This document shows, one piece after another, positions 42,309 to 51,283 of a DNA stretch of 64,000 nt. Both the position numbers and the translations under genes were made by a program. The notes beneath the pieces are model-generated. The model was not told the DNA's origin. It worked only from the letters and a program-made list of their open reading frames with translations, and ran no database searches. The DNA comes from Anaerolineae bacterium. Lineage in GTDB: Bacteria; Chloroflexota; Anaerolineae; Aggregatilineales; Phototrophicaceae. The stretch spans positions 81,007 to 145,006 of the forward strand of contig JAHDWN010000011.1 in NCBI GenBank assembly GCA_023382675.1. Direction: 5' to 3'. The stretch's first letter is position 1; each line of letters starts with the position of its first letter.

Positions 42309-43649
42309 ATGCTCATCACCAACGCGACTCTGATCACCTGGGACGATCCCAACACGATTATCAGCGGCGGCGCGCTCTACATGGAGAAGGGCGCAATTGT
42401 CGAACTGGGCAGCGCGCGCGATCTGGAGGCAAAGTACCCCACCGCCGAGCGCATCGATGCCCGCGACCAACTCGTGATGCCGGGTTTGATCTGTGCGCAC
42501 ACGCATTTTTATGGTGCGTATGCGCGCGGCATGGCGATCCCCGGCGATCCGCCGCGTGACTTCCCGGAGATTCTGCGCCGTCTGTGGTGGCCGCTCGACA
42601 AGGCGCTCGACATGGACGCGGTACGTGCGAGCGCGCTCGTATGCCTGGTTGACGCAATCAAGCATGGCACGACCACCTTGTTCGATCATCATGCCAGCCC
42701 GAACGCTATCGACGGCAGTCTGGACGCCATCGCCGAGGAGGTGGAGCGCGCCGGGCTGCGAGCGGTGCTCTGCTATGAAGTCACCGACCGCGATGGGCCG
42801 GAGAAGGCGCAAGCGGGTATCGCCGAGAACGTGCGTTTTCTGGCGGCGCGGCGTACACATCCGACCGTGCGGGCGACATTTGGTTTGCACGCCAGCCTGA
42901 CACTCAGCACCGAAACGCTGCGCCAATGCGCCGGTGCTGTCGGCAGCGATACCGGCTTTCACATTCATGTGGCGGAACATGAGGCCGACGAAGACGACAG
43001 CCTGCGCCAGCACGGCAAGCGTGTCGTGCAGCGGCTGCATGAGCTGGATATGCTGCGCGCGAAGACCATGGTGGCGCACTGCGTACACATCGACGAGGCG
43101 GAGCGCGCGCTCCTGCGCCAGCAGCAGACGTGGGTGACGCACCAGCCGCGCTCGAACATGAACAACGCGGTCGGTGCGATGGCGTTCGACACGATGATGG
43201 CCGAGGGGATGCCGATTTGTCTGGGTAACGATGGCTTTAGCAATGCTATGTGGCAGGAATGGAAGGCAGCTTACCTGCTGCATAAAGTGGCGCACCGCGA
43301 TCCGCGCCTGGCGAACGGGGCGGACATCGCCCGAATGGCGATCTACAACAACGCGGCGCTGGCAACGCAGTTCTTCGAGGCGCCGGTCGGTGTGCTCAGG
43401 CCGGGCGCGCGGGCAGACATCATTTTCGTTGATTATCAGTCCTACACACCGCTGACGGCGGGCAATCTTCCCTGGCATATCCTGTTCGGCTTCGAGCCAT
43501 CGATGGTGACGACGACGATTGTTGAAGGCCGCGTGCTCATGCGCGACCGCCAACTGTTGACGCTCGATGAGGCGCAGATAGGGCGTGATGCTCTGGCGCT
43601 CGCACCGGGTATCTGGGAGCGTTACGAGCGAAATGCGACAGGGCAATAG
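42309..43649 (+). CDS. SsnA-like metal-dependent amidohydrolase
   Basis: A 446-residue enzyme of the TRZ/ATZ (chlorohydrolase-like) amidohydrolase family. The start is the ATG after AGAGG. Metal ligands are in VMPGLICAHTHFYGAYARG (HxH), HIHVAEHEAD (His) and LGNDGFSNAMWQEW (Asp), plus a His in TMVAHCVHIDEAE. The block ALVCLVDAIKHGTTTLFDHHASPNAIDGSLDAI closely follows E. coli SsnA, a putative aminohydrolase linked to purine and selenium-dependent hydroxylase clusters. No molybdenum enzyme gene is nearby, so the substrate could be another aminated ring compound. Length is as expected. Confidence 0.85.
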   Translation: MLITNATLITWDDPNTIISGGALYMEKGAIVELGSARDLEAKYPTAERIDARDQLVMPGLICAHTHFYGAYARGMAIPGDPPRDFPEILRRLWWPLDKALDMDAVRASALVCLVDAIKHGTTTLFDHHASPNAIDGSLDAIAEEVERAGLRAVLCYEVTDRDGPEKAQAGIAENVRFLAARRTHPTVRATFGLHASLTLSTETLRQCAGAVGSDTGFHIHVAEHEADEDDSLRQHGKRVVQRLHELDMLRAKTMVAHCVHIDEAERALLRQQQTWVTHQPRSNMNNAVGAMAFDTMMAEGMPICLGNDGFSNAMWQEWKAAYLLHKVAHRDPRLANGADIARMAIYNNAALATQFFEAPVGVLRPGARADIIFVDYQSYTPLTAGNLPWHILFGFEPSMVTTTIVEGRVLMRDRQLLTLDEAQIGRDALALAPGIWERYERNATGQ

Positions 43650-43776
43650 ATGGCAAGCTAAGCAAACGAATGCGGCGTCGTTGCCAATGATCAGCAGCAA
43701 CACGCCAGTGGCACGCAGTCGCTAACGCGCTATCCATTCTGTGCCAGGAACATTCGGCACAGAGAAAGGCTAATCC

Positions 43777-44934
43777 ATGAGATACGCCATCATTGGCGGA
43801 CGAGTCTTCACCGGCGAACGCATTCTGCACGACGCCGCTGTCTTGATCGACGAGCACGAGATCGAGGGCGTGATGGCTCGCGCCGATGTGCCGCTGGATG
43901 TCGAGGTGATCGACCGCACGGATTGCCTGATCGCGCCCGGTTTCATTGACGTGCAGGTCAACGGCGCGGGCGGCATCCTCTTTAATGACGATCCTTCGGC
44001 GGAGGCGATGCGCCTGGCTTATGAAGCACAGAAGCCATTCGGCACCGTCTACTACTTGCCGACGATCATCACGCCGCCGCTGGAGACGACGCTCGATTTC
44101 TGTGCGGCTTATCACAGCGCGATGCGGCGTGGTCTGCGCTCGGTGCTCGGCCTCCATCTCGAAGGCCCGTATATCAGCCGTGAGAAGCCCGGTGTCCATA
44201 ACCCGGCTTACATCCGCCCGGCGACGGACGCCGAACTCGATAAGCTGCTCGAAGCGCGGGCCGACATGCCCTGCCTGATGACCGTTGCGCCGGAGAGCAT
44301 CACCCCTGCGCAGATTGGCCGGTTAGTGCGCGCGGGCGTGATCGTATCGCTCGGTCACACCAACACCACCTACGCGCAGGCGATGGCCGCCTTCGATGCG
44401 GGCGCGACGATGGTGACGCATCTCTACAACGCCATGTCACCGTTCGAGCACCGCGCGCCCGGTGTCGTCGGTGCGGCGCTGAATGCGCGTGATGTTTTTT
44501 CGGGCATCATCGCCGATGGATTTCACGTCGATTGGGGCGCGGTCGAAGTCGCCTACCGGCTGCTCGGCGACCGGTTGGTGCTCGTGACGGACGCCATGCC
44601 ACCGCTCGGCGTGCCGGATATGCGAACGTTCAAGCTCAGTGATCGTGAGGTCTTCGTCGGCGAAGGCCGCTGTGTCGATGCGAATGGCCGCCTGGCGGGT
44701 GCAGCTATCGACCTGGCCTCGTGTGTACGTAACTGTGTCAAGCACGCGCGTATCCCACTGGAGGATGCGCTGCGCATGGCGTCGTTCAGCCCTGCGCGTG
44801 CGCTGCGCATGGATCGCCTCGGTCAAATCAAGCCCGGCTATCTGCCGAGCCTGACGCTGCTCGATGACGATCTGGTCGCCCGCGCGGTCGTGATCGAGGG
44901 ACGCTTCGAGGCATTGTCGACCGAGAGTGCGTAA
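43777..44934 (+). CDS. nagA: N-acetylglucosamine-6-phosphate deacetylase
   Basis: A 385-residue amidohydrolase that removes acetate from GlcNAc 6-phosphate. Motifs are APGFIDVQVNGAGGILFND (the QxN variant seen in single-metal NagA), LGLHLEGPYISREKPGVHNP (metal Glu), SLGHTNTTYAQAMAAF (His), MVTHLYNAMSPFEHRAPG (His), IIADGFHVDWGAVEVA and LVTDAMPPLG (catalytic Asp). Length matches the family. It acts on the GlcNAc 6-phosphate released by MurQ and supplies glucosamine 6-phosphate to the SIS deaminase encoded at 3.8 kb, although it lies 40 kb away. A GNAT gene follows after about 60 bases. Confidence 0.95.
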   Translation: MRYAIIGGRVFTGERILHDAAVLIDEHEIEGVMARADVPLDVEVIDRTDCLIAPGFIDVQVNGAGGILFNDDPSAEAMRLAYEAQKPFGTVYYLPTIITPPLETTLDFCAAYHSAMRRGLRSVLGLHLEGPYISREKPGVHNPAYIRPATDAELDKLLEARADMPCLMTVAPESITPAQIGRLVRAGVIVSLGHTNTTYAQAMAAFDAGATMVTHLYNAMSPFEHRAPGVVGAALNARDVFSGIIADGFHVDWGAVEVAYRLLGDRLVLVTDAMPPLGVPDMRTFKLSDREVFVGEGRCVDANGRLAGAAIDLASCVRNCVKHARIPLEDALRMASFSPARALRMDRLGQIKPGYLPSLTLLDDDLVARAVVIEGRFEALSTESA

Positions 44935-44993
44935 ACATGTTAGAAACTGTCACCTACCCAGGCCGCGCCGTGTCATAACAAAGTGAGTTCACA

Positions 44994-45476
44994 ATGCCCG
45001 ATATGCTGGTCAAGTTGTATACACTGCCGCCGCTCACGCCAGAGATCGCGGCACAGGCGGCCAATGGCGTGACGATCCGCCGCGGGCTGCCGCCGGAGAA
45101 ACATCTAGTTCTGGAGTGGGTGGCGCGCCACTTCAGCCGCGGCTGGATGAGCGAGTGTGATGTCAGCTTCAGCCGCCAGCCGGTAAGCATCTGGCTGGCG
45201 CTCGAAAGTGAGAAGCTGGTTGGTTTTGCCTGCTACGATGCCACCGGGCGCGGCTTCTTTGGCCCCACGGGCGTCTCTGAAGCAATGCGTGGCAGAGGTG
45301 TGGGCACAGCGCTGCTGCTGGCCTGTCTGCACGCCATGTACGACGTGGGCTACGGCTACGCCATCATCGGTGCGGCCGGGCCGGTGGAGTATTATCGCAA
45401 GACGGTGGGCGCGCAGGTGATCGAGGATTCGTGGCCGGGGTTTTACAGTGGGCTGCTGATGAATGAGGCGGAATGA
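44994..45476 (+). CDS. GNAT-family N-acetyltransferase
   Basis: A 160-residue acetyl-CoA-dependent transferase. The core shows VSIWLALESEKLVGFACYDATGRGFFGPTGVSEAMRGRGVGTALLLACLHAM, where RGRGVGTAL is the acetyl-CoA pyrophosphate loop, followed by GYGYAIIGAAGPVEYYRKTVGA with the Tyr that often acts as general acid. It is downstream of nagA on the same strand. An amino-sugar or amino-sugar-phosphate acceptor would be consistent, but this is context only. A second in-frame ATG at 45003 could also be the start. Confidence 0.85.
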   Translation: MPDMLVKLYTLPPLTPEIAAQAANGVTIRRGLPPEKHLVLEWVARHFSRGWMSECDVSFSRQPVSIWLALESEKLVGFACYDATGRGFFGPTGVSEAMRGRGVGTALLLACLHAMYDVGYGYAIIGAAGPVEYYRKTVGAQVIEDSWPGFYSGLLMNEAE

Positions 45477-45479
45477 GCA

Positions 45480-45502
45480 GCGGAGGGCGTCGCGCCCTCC
45501 GC
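45480..45502. terminator. Bidirectional terminator-like hairpin
   Basis: GCGGAGGGCG (45480-45489) pairs perfectly with CGCCCTCCGC (45493-45502) across TCG. It lies between the convergent GNAT and exported-protein genes and can serve both. Confidence 0.7.
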
Positions 45503-45518
45503 CGATAGGTAAGACAGG

Positions 45519-46631
45519 TTAGTTGTCGTTCGACATGCTCTCGAACATGCTGAGGATCGACTCGGTTGGGATGACGTTCGCATCCTCAGGCGCGGCGATA
45601 GATTCGACGGCGTTGACCTGATCGAACGTCACATTCATGTTGACCTCGACCATCATGCTATCGACACCGCTCCCGGCGGGTAGGCCGCTGCCGTCCATGG
45701 TCATCATCATGTCGAAGCTCACCGGCCCAGCCGTCTCACGGTCGACCGATTGTGTGACGACGATGTTCATGCTCTTGACCAGGGCCTGGCTCAGCGCCAT
45801 AGCCTGCTGCCGTTCGCGCGTGGTCATTCCCGGCTGTGCCTGGAACTGCGCTTCCATCATCGTCTGCATCAGTTCGGCAAAGGCCGGATCTTCCGCCATA
45901 CTACCGAAATCGATGGTCGTTTCGAAGACCGCAACCGCCGCATCATCCGCGCTCGTGCGCCGGATAGAGACGTATTGGTTGAAGTCGCCGCCCTCTTTGA
46001 ATCTCTCTATCATGTCTGGGTCGAAGGTTGGGGTCATCATGCTCATCGTTTCGAACAGCTCTGGATGCTCTTCGAGCAAAGTGTCGAGCAAGCCGACAAT
46101 ATCCAGGCCAACCCAGCCCTGCATTCCCTGCTGACCTCGACCGGACGTACCCATCAATGGCGCGAGGGTGTCCATATTGACGTAGCCGACGCCATCGACC
46201 AGCTTGATTTCGAGCGTAATCCCCTCGACGCCCGGCGGTAGATCGGCGAGGACCTCTTCAGGCAGCGTAATCGTCACTGACAGTTCGCCATCAAAGCTGC
46301 GCATAACCTCGACTGCGGTCTTGATCTGCTCCAACGTGGTCATTGGCGGCTGCATAGCCACGTCTGTCATCATAGTCGGATCGACAACAAATGCGCCGGA
46401 TGCCGTCAGGTTAAACGCGATGGCTTCCTGATTGACCGTGGCGGTCATATCCATGTTGACATCCACCGCTGCCGATGTCAGGGCGAAATTATCGGCGCGG
46501 GTCATCAATGCGCAGTCCGCCTCGGAGAGCGAACCGCAAAAAACGCCCTGCGTGCCATCCTGTGCGAGCGCCAGCCCGCTGCTCAGCAGGGCGAAAATCA
46601 CCAGGAGGACGAGCCAGATATAACGACGCAT
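45519..46631 (-). CDS. Exported protein of unknown function
   Basis: A 370-residue protein with signal peptide MRRYIWLVLLVIFALLSSGLALAQ. The start is the ATG behind AAAGGAG; 13 upstream in-frame codons lack a site. The mature part looks beta-rich with repeated amphipathic strands (VDVNMDMTATVNQEAIAFNLTASGAFVV, EVMRSFDGELSVTITLPEEVL, VDGVGYVNMDTLAPLMG) and ends with MMVEVNMNVTFDQVNAVESIAAPEDANVIP. The pattern resembles LppX/LprG-like or DUF6612-like proteins that bind lipids, but there is no lipobox and identity is uncertain. A Met-rich segment (PGMTTRERQQAMALSQ) is also seen. It stands alone. Confidence 0.7.
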   Translation of the reverse strand: MRRYIWLVLLVIFALLSSGLALAQDGTQGVFCGSLSEADCALMTRADNFALTSAAVDVNMDMTATVNQEAIAFNLTASGAFVVDPTMMTDVAMQPPMTTLEQIKTAVEVMRSFDGELSVTITLPEEVLADLPPGVEGITLEIKLVDGVGYVNMDTLAPLMGTSGRGQQGMQGWVGLDIVGLLDTLLEEHPELFETMSMMTPTFDPDMIERFKEGGDFNQYVSIRRTSADDAAVAVFETTIDFGSMAEDPAFAELMQTMMEAQFQAQPGMTTRERQQAMALSQALVKSMNIVVTQSVDRETAGPVSFDMMMTMDGSGLPAGSGVDSMMVEVNMNVTFDQVNAVESIAAPEDANVIPTESILSMFESMSNDN

Positions 46632-46827
46632 GGCTAAACTCCTTTCGCTTTGCCATACGTAACCCCCCACTTTTAATTGTAAATGTAAGCGTAATCCCGC
46701 TGAAGATGATCACGCCGGGCAGCGGCTCGATCCGTGCAAAGCGCACAAATGTCCGAGGCGCTCGTTCGCTCCTGGCGCAAGGTCAGGGTAGGATCGGGGG
46801 GACTTTCTTCAACATAGGAGCATCGAT

Positions 46828-47511
46828 ATGCAGATCCAACTCAAGCATCAGCCGTCGTATTCGCTCGCCGTGGCATCACTTGCGCCGAATGAGCAGGTGC
46901 GTGTCGAGTCTGGCGCAATGGTCAGCTACAGCGAAGGCATCGCCATCGAAACGCGCTCAGAAGGCGGGCTGCTGGGCGGGTTGAAGCGCATGGTCGGCGG
47001 GGAGAGCTTCTTCCAGAACTTCTACCAGGCACCTGCCCAGGGTGGCGAGATCACGCTTGCGCCCGCGCTGCCCGGCGACATGATTGTCCTCGCGCTGACG
47101 GGCGATACGTTCTATCTCAAGAGCGGCGCGTTCATCGCCAGTGAAGACGGTGTGGCCGTCGATACGAGTTGGGGCGGCGCGCGTGGCTTCTTCAGCGGCG
47201 CAGGCTTGATCTTGCTGAGGCTGACGGGCAGCGGCACACTGCTCGCCGGGAGCTACGGCGCGATTGAAGAGCGCGTGCTCAGCGCCGGTCAAAAGTATTT
47301 CGTCGATACCGGCCACATCGTCGGCTTTGAAAGCAGCGTCACTTTCAACATCGCGCGCGTGGGCAACTGGAAATCGACGATCTTGAGCGGCGAGGGTCTC
47401 GTCTGTGAAATGACCGGGCCGGGACGCATCCTGATGCAAACCCGCTCGGAAGAGGCACTGGTCGGCTGGATGTCGGCGAAGATGCCGCGCCCAAGCAGCG
47501 GCAACAACTGA
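46828..47511 (+). CDS. TIGR00266/AIM24-family protein
   Basis: A 227-residue soluble protein of the AIM24-like double-stranded beta-helix type. SLAPNEQVRVESGAMVSYSEGIAIETRSEGGLLGGLKRMVGGESFFQNFYQA (about 18-70) is the TIGR00266 hallmark, as are GDMIVLALTGDTFYLKSGAFIASE and FFSGAGLILLRLTGSGTLLAGSYG. Function in bacteria is unknown; in yeast mitochondria the related AIM24 affects inner-membrane organisation. The ATG has TAGGAGC at normal spacing. The phosphoribosyltransferase gene follows after 85 bases on the same strand. Confidence 0.88.
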   Translation: MQIQLKHQPSYSLAVASLAPNEQVRVESGAMVSYSEGIAIETRSEGGLLGGLKRMVGGESFFQNFYQAPAQGGEITLAPALPGDMIVLALTGDTFYLKSGAFIASEDGVAVDTSWGGARGFFSGAGLILLRLTGSGTLLAGSYGAIEERVLSAGQKYFVDTGHIVGFESSVTFNIARVGNWKSTILSGEGLVCEMTGPGRILMQTRSEEALVGWMSAKMPRPSSGNN

Positions 47512-47596
47512 TCAGGCAACAACACGGGAGCGCTCAAAAACGGGTGGATAATGGAAGTACAAGAAACACGGCTGTCGTGAGCAGAGGAGGTCACGC

Positions 47597-48277
47597 ATGT
47601 TTGCTAATCGCCGCGATGCTGGCCGCCGCCTCGCCAATGAGCTGCTCAGCCACCCGCTGATCCGGCAGCGTTCGCCCGCAGATCTGCATGTGCTTTCCAT
47701 TCCACGCGGGGGTGTCATCGTCGGTCAGGCGCTGGCCGACGTACTGCACTGCGCCCACGACGTGATCATTGTCAAGAAAATTGGCTGTCCGGGGCAGGAG
47801 GAGTTCGCCGTCGGCGCGATTGCGGAAGATGGCCGGATCGCGCTCAACGCGCACGTCGTACGCGCGCTCCGGCTGACAATGGACAATCTCATGCCCCAGA
47901 TCGAACAGGTCAGAGCCAGAGTCGCGGATTATGTCCAACGCTTCCGGCATGGCGCGCCCCTGAACGTGACCGGCAAGCTGGTGATCCTGACCGATGATGG
48001 CATCGCCACCGGCGAAACCGTTAAAGCGGCGCTGACCTGGCTGCATGGGCACAGCAGCGACGCCGCGCCTGCCGCGACCATCGTGGCGGTGCCGGTTTGC
48101 CCGCCGGATACCGCCAGGGAGCTTGTCGAACTATGCGATGCATTTGTCTGCTTGATGATGCCGCGCCGGTTTGGGGCAGTTGGTCAGTTCTACGATGAGT
48201 TCGAGCAGGTGGATGATGCTCAGGTGTGGCACATCTTAAATAGCGCGCCTGACGAGGCCGCCGACTGGTTATCTTGA
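47597..48277 (+). CDS. Phosphoribosyltransferase-like protein
   Basis: A 226-residue type I phosphoribosyltransferase fold. LSIPRGGVIVGQALADVLHCAHDVIIVKKIG at the N-terminal half and the PRPP loop VILTDDGIATGET (about 135-147) are conserved in the DUF-like group often annotated as phosphoribosyltransferase, sometimes fused to hydrolases. The flexible hood region EEFAVGAIAEDGRIALN is present. The substrate base is unknown, and some members of the group are thought not to be classical salvage enzymes. A strong AGAGGAGG-type site precedes the ATG. Confidence 0.85.
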   Translation: MFANRRDAGRRLANELLSHPLIRQRSPADLHVLSIPRGGVIVGQALADVLHCAHDVIIVKKIGCPGQEEFAVGAIAEDGRIALNAHVVRALRLTMDNLMPQIEQVRARVADYVQRFRHGAPLNVTGKLVILTDDGIATGETVKAALTWLHGHSSDAAPAATIVAVPVCPPDTARELVELCDAFVCLMMPRRFGAVGQFYDEFEQVDDAQVWHILNSAPDEAADWLS

Positions 48278-48308
48278 GTGCAGCGAGACGAGGCGAGCGG
48301 GCGTTGTG

Positions 48309-49691
48309 CTACACCGGCACACGAAAGCTGAACGTCGTCTCGCTCGCCGTGGTTTCCACCCAGAGATCGCCGCCGTGGAGGCGCACCAGTTGGCGCGCAA
48401 TGGCGAGGCCGAGGCCGCTGCCGCCGCTGTCCGCCTGGCGGGCAGAGTCCGCGCGCCAGAAGCGGTCGAAGACGTGCGCGGCCTGATCGGGCGGTAGAAC
48501 ACCTGTGTTGCGCACGCTGAAGACAACTGAATCGCCCTCGCGCCGGGCGGAGAGTGTCATGCTGCCCCCCGCCTCGGTGTGGCGGACGGCGTTCGAGAGC
48601 AGGTTGTCGATCACCTGTTGAATGCGCGCGCTATCGACATTGAGCGCAGGCAAATCGGGCGCGATCTCGTGGCGCAGATCGACAGCGCCATCCTGCGCCA
48701 GCAGCGCGAAACGAGCGACTGCCGCCTCCGCCAGATCGCCGGGGGCGATAGCGGTGCGGTGCAGCGACAACCGCCCGTGTTCGGCCATGGTCAACAGACG
48801 CAGATCTTCCACCAGGCGGGTCAGATGCAGCGATTGATCATAGGCGACGGCGACGTGGGCGCTGTCCATCGGGTAGACACCATCCATCATCGCTTCGAGA
48901 TGCCCGCGCAGCACAGAGACCGGCGTGCGCAGTTCGTGGGCGACATCCGCCGCCATGCGCTGGCGCTGCGCGTCGGCAGCGGCCAGGTCGCTGGCCATCT
49001 GGTTGAAAGCGGAGGCGAGTTCGCGCACTTCGACCGTTCCTTGCACCGGCACAGGGGAATCGAGCCGCCCACGTGAGAACTGGCGCACGCCAGTTGTGAC
49101 CGTGCGCAGCGGGCGCGCCAGCAGCCAGGCGAGGCCGACGCCGCTGACGACTGCCAGTGCCGAGGCGATCAGCGCGGCGAGCCAGATCCAGTGGTTGACC
49201 TCATTGAGAAAGGCTGTTTCGGCATCACCAAACATCTGCGCGCTCGGCGTCAGCCACAACAGCCAGCCGACGGCTTGCCCGGAGACGGTGAGCGGCGCGG
49301 CTGCGCTGCGTGCTTCGGCATCGACGGTTGTGCCGACGAGATCGGGTGTCTCCGCTGCCTGGATCACGCCGTCATTGTCGAAGACGACCCACTGCGCGCC
49401 CGCCTGCGAGTCACCGCCGCGACCGCGTCCCCGCCCGCTGCCACTGCCGCGATCTGCCACCAGAATCGTCTCCGCGCCGCTCCAATCGCCCTGCTCGGCG
49501 TAGTACGCTTCTAGCTGTGTGATCTGGACGGCGCTGGCGTTGATGCGGTCACGCTGGCGCACGTACTGCTGGAAGCCGACGCCGGTCGTCTGGTTGACGA
49601 TCATTGCGACGGCAGCCACGCTGATCCAGGCGACTATCAAAAAGGCGAGCGAGAGGCGAAACCAGAGTTTATTCCACATTTTCGTCTTCAT
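48309..49691 (-). CDS. Membrane sensor histidine kinase (BaeS-like)
   Basis: A 460-residue two-component kinase. Two membrane helices (about 9-28, WFRLSLAFLIVAWISVAAVAMIV, and about 165-190, WIWLAALIASALAVVSGVGLAWLL) frame an extracytoplasmic sensor of about 135 residues with a Gly/Arg-rich stretch (GSGSGRGRGRGGDS). HAMP follows, then the H-box MAADVAHELRTPVSVLRGHLE (about 250-268) and the ATPase region with DNLLSNAVRHTEAG and SGGSGLGLAIARQLV. The gene overlaps the response-regulator gene by 23 bases, so the two are translationally coupled. The signal is unknown. Confidence 0.92.
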   Translation of the reverse strand: MKTKMWNKLWFRLSLAFLIVAWISVAAVAMIVNQTTGVGFQQYVRQRDRINASAVQITQLEAYYAEQGDWSGAETILVADRGSGSGRGRGRGGDSQAGAQWVVFDNDGVIQAAETPDLVGTTVDAEARSAAAPLTVSGQAVGWLLWLTPSAQMFGDAETAFLNEVNHWIWLAALIASALAVVSGVGLAWLLARPLRTVTTGVRQFSRGRLDSPVPVQGTVEVRELASAFNQMASDLAAADAQRQRMAADVAHELRTPVSVLRGHLEAMMDGVYPMDSAHVAVAYDQSLHLTRLVEDLRLLTMAEHGRLSLHRTAIAPGDLAEAAVARFALLAQDGAVDLRHEIAPDLPALNVDSARIQQVIDNLLSNAVRHTEAGGSMTLSARREGDSVVFSVRNTGVLPPDQAAHVFDRFWRADSARQADSGGSGLGLAIARQLVRLHGGDLWVETTASETTFSFRVPV

Positions 49692-50367
49692 TCATGCGAT
49701 AACCGACACCGAAGACCGTCTCGATGTGCCGAGGATGGCGCGGGTCATCCTCGATCTTGGCGCGCAGGTTCTTGATGTGTACGTCGATGGTGCGGTCAAA
49801 ACCGGCGTAAGCATCGCCCTGGACGAGATCGAGCAGTTCCATGCGCGTGAAGACACGGCCAGGGCGCGTCATGAGCGCATGCAGAAGGGCGAATTCGGTC
49901 GGCGTCAGATCGATGCGTTCGCCGTGTACCGTCACCACGCGCGTCTCTGTGTTGAGTTCGACCGCGCCCGCCCGCCAGATGACCGGTTCGGTCGATAGCT
50001 CGCCATAGATGCGGCGCAGCAGCGCGCGCACCCTGGCGACGACGACACGCGGGCTGAACGGTTTGGTCACATATTCATCCGCGCCCAACTCCAGACCTGT
50101 GACCTGATCGATGTCCTCGACGCGGGCAGTCAGGAACAGCAGCGGCACGTCGGCCTCTTTGCGGATCATCCGCGCCGCTTCGAAGCCGTCCATCTCCGGC
50201 ATCATCACGTCGAGGATGACGAGATCGGGATGCTCGTGGCGGAAGGTATAGAGCGCCGCCCGGCCATCCCGCGCCTCGACGACCTGGTAGCCCTCCTGGC
50301 GCAGATACGCGCCGAGCGTGTCGAGAATGTGCTGTTCGTCGTCAGCGATCAGGATTTTGCGGGTCAT
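49669..50367 (-). CDS. OmpR-family response regulator
   Basis: A 232-residue transcription regulator. The receiver domain has ILIADDEQHILDTL, the phospho-acceptor in LVILDVMMPEMDGFE (Asp near 53), LLFLTARVED and YVTKPFSPRVVVARVRALLRR. The C-terminal winged helix has VHGERIDLTPTEFALLHALMTRPGRVFTRMELLDLV and DRTIDVHIKNLRAKIEDDPRHPRHIETVFGVGYRM. It is the first gene of the pair and is preceded by CGGAG. Its targets are unknown; the nearby DUF2202 gene and the ApbE operon are candidates by position only. Confidence 0.93.
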   Translation of the reverse strand: MTRKILIADDEQHILDTLGAYLRQEGYQVVEARDGRAALYTFRHEHPDLVILDVMMPEMDGFEAARMIRKEADVPLLFLTARVEDIDQVTGLELGADEYVTKPFSPRVVVARVRALLRRIYGELSTEPVIWRAGAVELNTETRVVTVHGERIDLTPTEFALLHALMTRPGRVFTRMELLDLVQGDAYAGFDRTIDVHIKNLRAKIEDDPRHPRHIETVFGVGYRMNEDENVE

Positions 50368-50384
50368 CGGTACTCCGAGAGATT

Positions 50385-50514
50385 AGTGCTCGGTGCTCAG
50401 TGCTCGGTACTCGGTAAATATGGGTTCATTGTTCACGGTTCACTGTGCGAACACCGGTCGTCGCGAATGGTTATCCGGCTGTCGGTCGTTAGCGTTAGCC
50501 GAAAGCTGACAGCC
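50385..50514. repeat. Word-like short repeats and a stem-loop upstream of the response regulator
   Basis: AGTGCTCGG occurs at 50385-50393 and 50399-50407 within a run of similar words. GGCTGTC (50477-50483) pairs with GACAGCC (50508-50514). Between these arms is CGTTAGCCGAAA (50493-50504), which recurs exactly at 63917-63928. Confidence 0.55.
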
Positions 50515-50593
50515 AACCGCCGATAGCAATAATAACGCGTCAAGGGGCGCAGTGTGTGCTGCACCCCTCGAAGTAAACTTTGGCGGAGAAGAA

Positions 50594-51283
50594 CTACCGC
50601 GCTGCACACTGCTCGAAGGCGGGCAGGTGCTGGAACTCCGACGCATTGCGCAGGGACGTGACCACCTGCACCATGTCCGGATAGTCGGCCAGCGTGACCA
50701 ACATCTGGTCGTAGAGGCCGAAGTTCGCGACTTCAGCGTCCGCTGCTGCCTGGCAGGCTTCGGTCAGGCTAACGAAGGTTGGCACGACGGTTTCCGGCGC
50801 GGCTGGGACGGTCAGACCATAGCGGTCGAACAGGTATTCCCAGGCAGCGATATGCTGCGCTTCTGCCTGCTGGATGTTGATGAAGGGGGCAATCGCGCCG
50901 AACTGGGCGATCACGCCTTCATAAATGGCGTAGGCATTGTACTCGTCCATCAGGCCAGCGGTCATGGCGGCGATGACATCGTCTGTCAGCTCGACGCCGG
51001 TGGTCGGCGGCAGTGTCGGATAGATACCGAGTCCCTGGCCGCGATTGCCGCGCATGTTGCCGCGCTCCTGGTTATTGCCGCGTGCGCCATTGCGTCCATA
51101 CATCATGCCGCTGCCATCATTCGGCATCTGAGGATCGCAGCCGTAGGGGCAATCGCCCGGTGCTACCGGATTGACCGGCCCTGGGCCGTTGCCATTTCCA
51201 TTGCCCTGCGCCGAGGCGACGAGCACGCCGACGGCGAAGATAGCCACAAGCACCAACAGACTGATGATTCGTTTCCTGGTCAT
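50594..51283 (-). CDS. Exported DUF2202 ferritin-like protein
   Basis: A 229-residue protein with a signal peptide (RIISLLVLVAIFAVGVLVASAQ) and a Gly/Asn/Arg-rich spacer (about 25-85) with a Cys pair (CPYGCDP). The DUF2202 helical domain (about 95-229) carries ferritin-like ligands: LMDEYNAYAIYEGVI (Glu, Tyr), QQAEAQHIAAWEYLFDRYG (Glu, His), EVANFGLYDQML and LRNASEFQHLPAFEQC (Glu, His). Di-iron binding is likely from these motifs but unproven. It may handle iron or oxidative stress outside the membrane, which would fit the divergent redox operon. AGAGGTAG precedes the ATG. Confidence 0.88.
   Translation of the reverse strand: MTRKRIISLLVLVAIFAVGVLVASAQGNGNGNGPGPVNPVAPGDCPYGCDPQMPNDGSGMMYGRNGARGNNQERGNMRGNRGQGLGIYPTLPPTTGVELTDDVIAAMTAGLMDEYNAYAIYEGVIAQFGAIAPFINIQQAEAQHIAAWEYLFDRYGLTVPAAPETVVPTFVSLTEACQAAADAEVANFGLYDQMLVTLADYPDMVQVVTSLRNASEFQHLPAFEQCAAR

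Noticed and set aside
42018-43703. 561-codon open frame on the minus strand
   Set aside because: It is the mirror of the SsnA-like amidohydrolase gene and has Arg/His-rich, feature-free translation.
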